The notes beneath the pieces were generated by a model that ran no database searches, was not told the origin of the DNA, and saw nothing but the letters and a program-made list of their open reading frames with translations. DNA of 37,929 bases from a bacterium (lineage in GTDB: Bacteria; B130-G9): assembly GCA_021160245.1 (NCBI GenBank), contig JAGHCW010000188.1:1-37929 (forward strand). Direction: 5' to 3'. Every line of letters begins with the position of its first letter. Within the stretch, counting starts at the first letter, position 1. This document shows positions 28,430 through 36,529 of this stretch, piece after piece. A program made the position numbers and the translations under genes.

Positions 28430-29999
28430 CTATTCAGTTTGAATGATGGGAATCCCTTGAGGGTCAGACTCGTGAGGTCTATGACCAGTTTGTCCGGTCT
28501 TTGCACGGGTATCACCAGATGTTTCAGCCTTCTCGCGTTTCGACCCGGCGACCCACTCAACAAACTCTGGTGGTGCGTTTTTCACAAGATACGCTGCGCG
28601 CTTCAGATGTTCAGCTCTGGCGATGCATGACAACACTGGAAAGCGCTCGATGTTGTGCCCGTCTATTCGAGCCATGTCATTGAAGCACCCGCCCGCGCAA
28701 TTATACCTCATTGGGCACTTCCCACAGACAGGCGAGTCCCAGAAGAACTTGCGCCGCTCGCGCATTAGCGATTGCTGGTCGAAACCTCCGAATACATCGC
28801 CAATCCTATAATCTTCATTATCTAAGAACGTATAGCACGAGAAAAGGGCCCCGTCGGGTCGCACGGAGTAACTCCCTCGGCAAGCTCCGCAGCCGCTAAG
28901 CGGGAAAGCAGGCTCCAGAACTTCTGAAGAGAGGCTGAAGATGGGATTGACGACCACTCTACGCCCGGCTGCCATCAACCTCACCCACCTGTCAGTTAAC
29001 TCATCAGAAAAAGAGCGAAATACATCAATGTTGTCCTGTTGCCAAGAGGAGGCCATGGGCGCCGCAGGTCGGTCGGTGACGTAATCATGGGCAGCCGTGA
29101 ATGAATACTTGATAGGCGCCGAAAGAGAAGAGAAAATCCAGGTTCTCGTCTATGAGCTTTCTGGGTCCAGGAACGACCGTGACCCTAAAATGGACATTTC
29201 GGTTCATTTGGCCGACGACGAGGCGTATCTTTGCCAGGAGGTCCTCATATCTACGGCGGGAGTTGCCAATCCGATAGCGCTGGAACTCGAACATTCCATC
29301 GAAGCTTAATACCGGCACGATGTTTTTCTCGATGAACAGATCGACAATGCTATCTGTAAGGAGTGATCCATTTGTGGTTATTGCGAAGATGATCTTCCTG
29401 CCATGTCTCTCTGCGGCATGCTCTGCATACTCAATAGTCTGTCTCATCAAGCTCTCACAGAGTAGAGGTTCTCCACCGAAGAATGTTAAGGATATTGGGT
29501 GCTTCCCCGGTGTTTGCATCAAGAAATCAACCGCGCTTCTAGCTGTATTAACCGACATGTGCGTTCGATACTGTGGCGGAATGCCCTTCAAGTTGCAGTA
29601 TTCACACGAGAAGTTGCACCGGAGTGTCACGCAGAGCGTGAGCCCCGTGGGGCAATAACGCGGTCGCAACCTCGCCCGTTTGCTCGCAGGTGGGATGAGA
29701 TTTCACAAGCTGTTCATAGAGCACGGGGACATGCTCGGGTTCAGGGCCCAGCCCCTCCGGCCAACACTCATAGCGGACATCTGACCAATTCTCGCTTTCG
29801 AGGTATCTGTTGATGCGCGGAACGCCCCGCCATTGTGATCTGGGTAGTGGTTCGTCACCTGGAGGTAACTCAGGGACTTTGTAAAAGCGGCAGTTTCCGG
29901 CTGCCACAAGAAGGCCATATTCCGAAAATAATACCCTAAGTAGTATGGACGATCCCTAAGCTCTGTAGAATATAACAGTCTCGATCTCCTGCTACCCAT
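28430..29999 (-). pseudogene. Radical SAM/SPASM peptide-maturase-like gene split over several reading frames
   Basis: Ordered minus-strand segments: 29999 MGSRRSRLLYSTELRD...; then a second frame PELPPGDEPLPRSQWRGVPRINRYLESENWSD...EQTGE; then RPRYCPTGLTLCVTLRCNFSCEYCNLKG (CxxxCxxC)...FGAYQVFIH; then AAHDYVTDRPAAPMASSWQQDNIDVF... with SPASM cysteines CGAC...SCYTF...CGKCPMRYNCAGGCF...LSC. Three frame changes near 29880, 29660 and 29090. Confidence 0.82.
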
Positions 30000-30027
30000 T
30001 CCTCACCGTGATAGAGAAACAAGCGAA

Positions 30028-30123
30028 TCAGAGAAACTGACCATGGCACGAACCTCTATAACCCCTAGTCCCAGTCTGGTAGTTGCCCCAGCTTCCACCT
30101 CCACTAGTGCCCCCCATTTTCAT
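30028..30123 (-). CDS. Candidate RiPP precursor / Gly-rich microprotein, 31 aa
   Basis: Manual translation: MKMGGTSGGGSWGNYQTGTRGYRGSCHGQFL*. AGGA about 8 nt before ATG. Stop lies about 28 nt before the maturase-like gene start at 29999. Not in the supplied ORF track (below length cut-off). In-frame alternative ATG at 30147. Confidence 0.5.
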   Translation of the reverse strand: MKMGGTSGGGSWGNYQTGTRGYRGSCHGQFL

Positions 30124-30185
30124 CTCAACGGTCCTATCGCGGGGCATTGCACCTGGCCGCTATCGCTTGAACGCATAGTAAGGAT

Positions 30186-30215
30186 ATAATACCGGGTTTC
30201 AGGGCTTTCTGTCAA
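30186..30215 (-). promoter_or_regulatory. Sigma70-like promoter upstream of microORF and radical SAM gene
   Basis: Minus strand TTGACA (30215-30210) - 18 nt - TATTAT (30191-30186), 63 nt upstream of the microORF ATG. Confidence 0.6.
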
Positions 30216-30350
30216 ACAGGGAAACCCCGAAGGTGGAAGCCCGCCGCGGACAAGGGGAAAAGAGGAGGTAGGGACGCCTCGGCAGGTTATGGCGCCATTC
30301 GGGAAATCGCGGGATGGGCGCCCTCCTCATCAAGCCCTTTGATTATTGCA

Positions 30351-31499
30351 TTAGTCCTGACCCAGCGCGCCCGCGTAGGCCTCCTCAAGGCGTTTAAGCG
30401 TGTTCGTGAGGATATACTCGCCCCGAACAGAATCCGTGGCGGCGCCCGATAGTCGCGTGGCGAGCTCCTCATCCGAGAGCGCCCGACAGATTTGCCTCGC
30501 AAGGTCTTCGTGATCACCCGGCTCAAACAGGAGCCCCGTCTGGCCATCTTTGACGAGTTCAGTAACGCCAGGTATGCGGGATGCGATAACGAGCCGGCCC
30601 CGGGCCATCGCCTCGAGCGCCACGAGGCCAAACGTCTCCTCGAACGATGCGAGGACGACGATGCTGGTCCGGTCGTAAAGCGCGCGAAGATCGCTCACGT
30701 AGCCTGTGAATTCGACGGAATCAGAAATGCCGAGTTCTTGGACGAGTGAATCCAGAGTATGCCGAAAGCCGAGCTCCTCGAGCGAGGTCTTGTACTCATT
30801 TCCAGCGACGACGAATCGCGTATTGGGGAGGCTCTCTTTGACTATTGCGGCGGCTTTTAGGAACACCTGCTGGCCCTTGCCCGGGTGCAGTCTCCCCACT
30901 GTGAGAATGGTCTTGGCCTCGCCCTTGGGAGAACTGACCGGCTCGGCAAACCACTCGGGCGAGAGGCCATTCGGGATGACGATGGTTTTCTCCGATGGGG
31001 CTTTGTCCTCTATCAGGGCGACTCTCAAGGCCTGGGAGACGGCAACGACGCTGCTTGCCCGCGCGTAGCAGAAGCGCCTCGTCAAGATGTGGACGAATCT
31101 CTTTAAGCGGCTGTGTATCTTGGGGTATGCGTGGATCATCGCAACCAAAGGTCTGCCGCTCATTATTGAGGCGATTGTGCTGAACTTCAGCGTCCAGAGT
31201 GAGTTTGCGTGGATGATGTCGATGCGTTCGCGCTTGATGATCTTGATCAGCCTGGACAACGTGAGAAGCACCGGAAAGACCAGTCTGCAATCGCGTTTTA
31301 GCTTCTCTAGATCGAGCAGCTCAACTTCGGCATGGCGTCTGCGGAGTTCGCGGCTGAACTTTTCTTCTCTCGGAGCAATGACGATGGGCGAGAATCGAGA
31401 TCGGTCTATGTGTGAGACGGTCTGCAAAACGACTCTCTCGGCGCCCCCTATATGGGGGAAGTCAGTGACTATCAGGAGTCTTTTGGATGTCACGCTCAA
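30351..31499 (-). CDS. Glycosyltransferase family 4 (group 1)
   Basis: DFPHIGGAERVV, TILTVGRLHPGKGQQVFLKAA, VLASFEETFGLVALEAMARGRLVIAS. Confidence 0.92.
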   Translation of the reverse strand: MSVTSKRLLIVTDFPHIGGAERVVLQTVSHIDRSRFSPIVIAPREEKFSRELRRRHAEVELLDLEKLKRDCRLVFPVLLTLSRLIKIIKRERIDIIHANSLWTLKFSTIASIMSGRPLVAMIHAYPKIHSRLKRFVHILTRRFCYARASSVVAVSQALRVALIEDKAPSEKTIVIPNGLSPEWFAEPVSSPKGEAKTILTVGRLHPGKGQQVFLKAAAIVKESLPNTRFVVAGNEYKTSLEELGFRHTLDSLVQELGISDSVEFTGYVSDLRALYDRTSIVVLASFEETFGLVALEAMARGRLVIASRIPGVTELVKDGQTGLLFEPGDHEDLARQICRALSDEELATRLSGAATDSVRGEYILTNTLKRLEEAYAGALGQD

Positions 31500-32358
31500 G
31501 CTTCTTTGGTGTGATCTTTTTCACGCCTTCAGGAATGGACATTGAAAATGCACGGCCTGCTAGGGGGACATTAGCCCTAAGCGAGGTTATCTTGATCTTG
31601 ATGACGAATCCATCCTTCTTTGAGATGAATTTCAGCGCAAGCGGTAATTGTCCATCTTGGACACGCTCGTATTCCGAGAAGAACACCTCAAACAGAGACT
31701 CGCCGTTTTTGGTGAATACCTCGCGCCTAATGGGCAATAGGCTCTCGGGACACACGAGCGTCCGCTGCCAGAAATCCCTGCCCGACGGAGCTTCGTAAAG
31801 CCAAAGACCATCCTCGGCCCATTCCCAGAATGTGTCTTTTTCCAAAACTCTAGGCAGAAAGAGCTCGCCCAGGTCCGTTTTCACTAGATGATCGATTCCA
31901 TATTTCCGAACAGAAGGCACATTCTCAAACCTCGTCCTTAATCCCTCTATCAGCTCGTTGCGAGTGGGAAGCAGAAGCCTTATCTTCCAGCGCTTCACCA
32001 TAAGATCGAACGCGGGTATGCCTCCTGCGGCATAGCCCTTCATCCGAAACTTGTCGGGCAATTCGCAAACGAGCTCACAGCGAAAGCTCTTGGACAAGGC
32101 AGTGCCGCCATTGCGAGAGATGGACATCTGCAGGCTGGCGGCAAATGTCTTGATGGTCTCCTGTCGCTTGTTCAGGTCCTCCAGCCTCTGCTTAAGCTCC
32201 CGTTCCGACGGTCTTGGCGGTCTCTTTTGTCCCTTGCTCTGATGGGCAACATGCCCGGCGCACCCTAAGAGCAGAAGCGAAGCCGCAATCGTGCAAAATG
32301 CGAATGACCTCAGACCAATAGGCCAGCGATGCGTACTCAACTCAGCAATTCGCCTCAA
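31462..32358 (-). CDS. Predicted lipoprotein, LolA/LolB-like fold suspected
   Basis: Lipobox LLLLGCAGH; IKTFAASLQMSISRNGG...FRCELVCELPDKFRMKGYAAGGIPAFDLMV resembles LolB-like/DUF4292 proteins. Confidence 0.6.
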   Translation of the reverse strand: MRRIAELSTHRWPIGLRSFAFCTIAASLLLLGCAGHVAHQSKGQKRPPRPSERELKQRLEDLNKRQETIKTFAASLQMSISRNGGTALSKSFRCELVCELPDKFRMKGYAAGGIPAFDLMVKRWKIRLLLPTRNELIEGLRTRFENVPSVRKYGIDHLVKTDLGELFLPRVLEKDTFWEWAEDGLWLYEAPSGRDFWQRTLVCPESLLPIRREVFTKNGESLFEVFFSEYERVQDGQLPLALKFISKKDGFVIKIKITSLRANVPLAGRAFSMSIPEGVKKITPKKLERDIQKTPDSH

Positions 32359-32947
32359 GGTACTCTCGCGCCTTTGCCATGGCCATCGCGCGGTGGCTTA
32401 GTTTGTTCTTGACCTCGACGCCAAGCTCGCCCAGCGTCTTCTCATATCCATCAGGAATAAAGACAGGATCGTATCCAAAGCCGCGGTTGCCCCTCTCCTC
32501 AACAGCTATCCGACCAGAACACTCTCCTCGAAAAGTCCTCACGGCTCCAGATGGCTCTGCAATTGCCACCAAAGAGACGAACTTCGCTGCTCTTTCCTCA
32601 TCAGGTGTCTTCTCCAGCTCGCCAAGAAGCGCCTCGTTTTTTTGGGTCGCGGTCGCGTCGGGGGAGACGTATCTTGCGGACATTGGACCGGGCTTTCCGC
32701 CAAGCCATTCTACCTCCAGCCCAGAATCCTCACCCAAAGCAGTCTTCCCCTCTACTTCAGCGGCCCGGCGCGCCTTTGCGATGGCGTTTTGCTCGTAGTC
32801 GCTTTTCCCCTCAACGCCATCAAGCTTTGCCTTTGCATCGCAAAGCATTGTTACTTTAACGGGAACACTTTCAAGAAAATGGGCAAGCTCTCTCGCCTTG
32901 CCGAAATTCGATGTTGCGAGCACCATCATTGGAATGGCTTTTATCAA
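32342..32947 (-). CDS. rdgB: RdgB/HAM1-family non-canonical purine NTP pyrophosphatase
   Basis: VLATSNFGKARELAHFL, GKTALGEDSGLEVEWLGGKPGPMSARY, RGFGYDPVFIPDGYEKTLGEL...KNKLSHRAMA. Confidence 0.93.
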   Translation of the reverse strand: MIKAIPMMVLATSNFGKARELAHFLESVPVKVTMLCDAKAKLDGVEGKSDYEQNAIAKARRAAEVEGKTALGEDSGLEVEWLGGKPGPMSARYVSPDATATQKNEALLGELEKTPDEERAAKFVSLVAIAEPSGAVRTFRGECSGRIAVEERGNRGFGYDPVFIPDGYEKTLGELGVEVKNKLSHRAMAMAKAREYLEANC

Positions 32948-33082
32948 TTCTCTACCTCCGAGTGTCTAACGATTCGCCCTTGCCAAAGGCTCAAGCGCAA
33001 AGCCTGTTGAGTATCATTACATAGATGAAACTGTCAACGGTTTCCCAAGTTCCAGAAAGTGTTGTCTAATCGAGCATCACGG

Positions 33083-34294
33083 CTACTTGAATACGCACTC
33101 GAGGCCGGCTTTCATGCCAACCACGATCTTGCCATCGGGCCAAGAAGCTGCGCGACATGAGATCATCGACCCAAGGAACCGTTCGACGAGAACCTTGCCG
33201 GTTTCGACATCCAACGCCGTGAATCCGCCATCCCAACCACCTATGTAGATTCTCCCATCGGAAGCAACAATAGGCGAGGCCTCGAGCACATCAGCGCATT
33301 TATTAGACCAGAGAATCTCGCCGCTTGCTGCGTCAATCGCATAAACTAGGCCATTCATTGTCGCTGCGATGATCCAAGCGCCGGATACTGCCGGAGTCGA
33401 TTTGATGAAACCGTCGAGTTGGGTGACGAATGTCTGGTGAGGCGCGGATTTTAAGAGGCCAAAGAGCCCGCCGTCCCAGCACGCGAAAAAGACGCGATCG
33501 CCCGAAATGACCGGGGCCGACCTGATCGCGTTGCCCGCGTCATAAGACCACTTGAGACCGCCGGTCTTAGCGTCAATCGCGAGCAGCTTCCCGGAATCTG
33601 TTCCGACATAAACATCGACGCCATCGGTCACGGGAGATGAGGAGTTCCCCGAGTCGTCCTCGTAAACCCAGAGTTCCTTTCCGAAGTCACTCTTGAGCGC
33701 AAATATATCGCCCTGTCGTGACGAGAAGAAGACCCGCCCGTCAGCAATGCACGGCGTTGTCGTTATCTCAGATTTGGCGTCAAACCGGAAAACCTGCTGG
33801 CCCGTGATGGGGTTAAGCGCGTAGAGGTTGTTGTCCTCTGAACCAAAGAAGAGCCGTTCCCCGGCAATGGCCGGCGCGCCGACCCTCGTGCCCCTGGTCT
33901 CAAAGCTCCAGAGCATCTTCCCGTCTGTTGATACGCAATAGAGAAAGCCGCCTTCGCATCCGAAATAGGCCCTGTCCTCGGCGACGATGATGTCGGTGCA
34001 GACCATCCCGCCTCGTTGCTCGACTGTTTCGTTCTTAAACGGGTCCCGATATAGCCACTTGTGCGTCGGGCGGAACGACCAAACCAGGCCTAATGAGCGC
34101 CTCGAGGCGCCGTCCGGCCTTGCCTCCGATTGCTGTGGCCTCAAGGGAGTGATGGCAGTTGAGGCGCGCGCATCGGGTTGCATTGCGGGAGTTGAGCCTT
34201 CGGAAGTCAGTTTCGCCCACTCAGGATAAATAAACAGCAAGAGCGACCCAAATAGGACGGCAGAGAGGATAAGGAGGGAAAGCGGCGATTTCAT
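33083..34294 (-). CDS. PQQ-binding-like beta-propeller repeat protein (BamB-like)
   Basis: N-terminal TM/signal segment and repeated blades such as GVDVYVGTDSGKLLAIDAKTGGLKWSYDAGNAIRSAPVISGDRVFFACWDG. Confidence 0.87.
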   Translation of the reverse strand: MKSPLSLLILSAVLFGSLLLFIYPEWAKLTSEGSTPAMQPDARASTAITPLRPQQSEARPDGASRRSLGLVWSFRPTHKWLYRDPFKNETVEQRGGMVCTDIIVAEDRAYFGCEGGFLYCVSTDGKMLWSFETRGTRVGAPAIAGERLFFGSEDNNLYALNPITGQQVFRFDAKSEITTTPCIADGRVFFSSRQGDIFALKSDFGKELWVYEDDSGNSSSPVTDGVDVYVGTDSGKLLAIDAKTGGLKWSYDAGNAIRSAPVISGDRVFFACWDGGLFGLLKSAPHQTFVTQLDGFIKSTPAVSGAWIIAATMNGLVYAIDAASGEILWSNKCADVLEASPIVASDGRIYIGGWDGGFTALDVETGKVLVERFLGSMISCRAASWPDGKIVVGMKAGLECVFK

Positions 34295-34459
34295 ATCAAA
34301 TAGTCATCCACAAAATCAACTCGACATCAGTTCAGTAGCAGTATCAGCCTAACATACTAAAGATGCAAGTATGTGTTTTATCGCCAAAGACCCGGATGGG
34401 ATAGCTTCATCACACAAAATGGGACTGACATTTCTCTATATTGATATTACCGTGCTATA

Positions 34460-34750
34460 TGCGCCACCGGGCCGATTCGCTATGATGGTTCTGGCCGGCA
34501 ACATCGGTTACACAACGGCAACGTGGCGAAGACGGTCGATGCCGAGGACGGGGAGCACGAGTGGGAATACAATTCATCCGGATGGATGACAACACTCACT
34601 GACCCTCGCGACTTCTCAAGTCATTATTACTGTGACGATATGGGGCGTTCAACGCAGGTTATGGACCCGGCCACAAACTCAACGTTCACGTTCTACGATG
34701 ATGCAGGGAGAGTTACGCAGCGAAGGGATGCCCTGGCCAACTCCTCTTAA
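34460..34750 (+). pseudogene. RHS/YD-repeat fragment
   Basis: RYDGSGRQHRLHNGNVAKTVDAEDGEHEWEYNSSGWMTTLTDPRDFSSHYYCDDMGRSTQVMDPATNSTFTFYDDAGRVTQRRDALANSS*; 2-3 YD-type repeats, no flanking RHS core. Confidence 0.7.
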
Positions 34751-35005
34751 AGGCATCTGATTGACAAAGTAAATCAAGCCGCTTGACTTCAATCTGCACA
34801 CCTATTGATGCTAGCTCTTCTTTTCAGCCATAACTCGCTAGACTTTTCCGTGGTATGTTTGTTCAGTGTTGGGTGTAACTTGAAATGATAGGCCTGGGTT
34901 AGTATTTGGGTGTTAGAACAGCTCGCTATGCGTATGCCTAACGCGTTTTCTGATTTCGAGTTATTTGTGTTTAGTTAAGTGATGCAACCGTAAGGGAGAG
35001 CTTTG

Positions 35006-36261
35006 ATGTCCAAGACCTTTAATGAGATTGTATTGGAACATCTGGATGAAGCAGCGAAGAAGGTCAACTTGGACCCGGACTGCTATGTGAGGATGAAACA
35101 GCCTGAGCGCGAGCTGAAGGTCTCGATCCCGGTGAGAATGGATGATGGACACGTTGATGTCTTCACTGGATATCGAGTGCAACACTCCACCTCAAGAGGC
35201 CCTTGCAAGGGCGGGATCAGATATCATCCCGACGTGACGCTGGACGAGGTCAAGGCGCTCGCAATGCTAATGACATGGAAGTGCGCGGTGGTGAATATCC
35301 CCTATGGCGGGGCAAAGGGGGCTGTCCGGTGTAACCCGATGGAGATGTCGGAAAGCGAGCTGGTGCGTTTAACCAGGCGCTACACGGTCATGATCATGCC
35401 GATTATCGGCCGCCAGAAGGACATTCCAGCGCCCGACGTAGGGACTGACGAGGACACTATGGGTTGGATGATGGACACGGTCAGCATGTTTCAAGGCCAG
35501 ACGGTTCTGGACATGGTTACCGGTAAGCCTGTCAGTCTAGGTGGTTCGCTCGGTAGGCGCGAAGCAACTGGCCGAGGCGTCATGATCTGCACCCTCGAGA
35601 TTCTAAAGAAGTTCGGAAAGGACATCTCAGCCACAACTGTGGCCGTACAGGGATTCGGCAACGTTGGATCAGTGGCGGCAGACCTTCTCGCTGAAAAGGG
35701 ATGCAAAGTGGTCGCGGTAGGCGATGTCACCGGAGGCTACTACAACCCTAAAGGACTAGACATAAAGGGAATGATTGAGCACGCCACAAAGCACCCATTC
35801 AAACTCCTCGAAGGCTACGAATGCAACGGGACAAGTCGCATCTCAAACGAGGAACTGCTTACCCTTGATGTGGACGTGCTTGCGCCCTGCGCTTTGGAGC
35901 GGCAGATTGTGAAGAGGAATGCCGCCGATGTTAGAGCGAAGTTCATAGTTGCCGGCGCAAATGGCCCAGTTAGCAGGATGGCGAGAGAATACTTCAGGAC
36001 AAAGGGACTATAATAATCCCCGACATTCTCGCCAATAGCGGTGGCGTAATAGTTTCCTACTTCGAATGGGTGCAGGACATTCAGGTCTTCTTCTGGGATG
36101 TGGGCCAGATCAACAATCACCTCGAGCGACTGATAATTCGAGCATTCGACGAAATCTGGGAACTCTCTCAGAAGGAAAAAGTGAGCATGAGGATGGCGGC
36201 GTATATGATAGCCATTAAGAGGGTTGCCGACTCCATCAATAAGAGACGCATCTTCCCGTAG
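35006..36261 (+). pseudogene. gdhA: Glu/Leu/Phe dehydrogenase (glutamate dehydrogenase), frameshifted near the C-terminus
   Basis: GPCKGGIRYHPDVTLDEVKALAMLMTWKCAVVNIPYGGAKGAV, GFGNVGSVAADLL, IVAGANGPVSRMAREYFRTKGL* then in another frame IIPDILANSGGVIVSYFEWVQDIQVFFWD...NKRRIFP* (36013-36261). The two halves are contiguous parts of one GDH. Confidence 0.9.
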
Positions 36262-36370
36262 TTAAGAGCGATTTACGCGCAGCAATCGAGCGGCATGTGC
36301 GCTTCTGGCCCGCCTTTGCTCTGCTCTAAAGAGCAAGCCAGAGCATCCTGCCGCATTGCACAGCTGGCTT

Positions 36371-36400
36371 GTATCTGGGGAGCCTCTGCTCCCCAGATAC
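36371..36400. terminator. Perfect 12-bp inverted repeat in convergent intergenic region (possible bidirectional terminator)
   Basis: GTATCTGGGGAG-CCTCTG-CTCCCCAGATAC between gdhA (+) and the GltD-like gene (-). No strong poly-T tract. Confidence 0.5.
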
Positions 36401-36529
36401 TAAATCAGGAGTCTTCGCAATTCTCGGGCTTGGCTGTTGATACAGAAAAATCGCCTTCAACAGAGCAGGTCCGGGAACGAATACGAAAACTCCTCATGTT
36501 GATCCCTTGAACATCGGTGTCGATTAGTG

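Noticed and set aside
29085-29100. Programmed frameshift in the radical SAM gene
   Set aside because: No slippery heptamer seen at the junction, and several other unrelated frame breaks occur in the same gene.
30221-30290. Structured ncRNA/intron-like segment (GAAACCCCGAAGGTGGAAGCCCGCCGCGGACAAGGGG)
   Set aside because: Purine-rich intergenic stretch, but no convincing stem set or known RNA signature could be drawn by eye.
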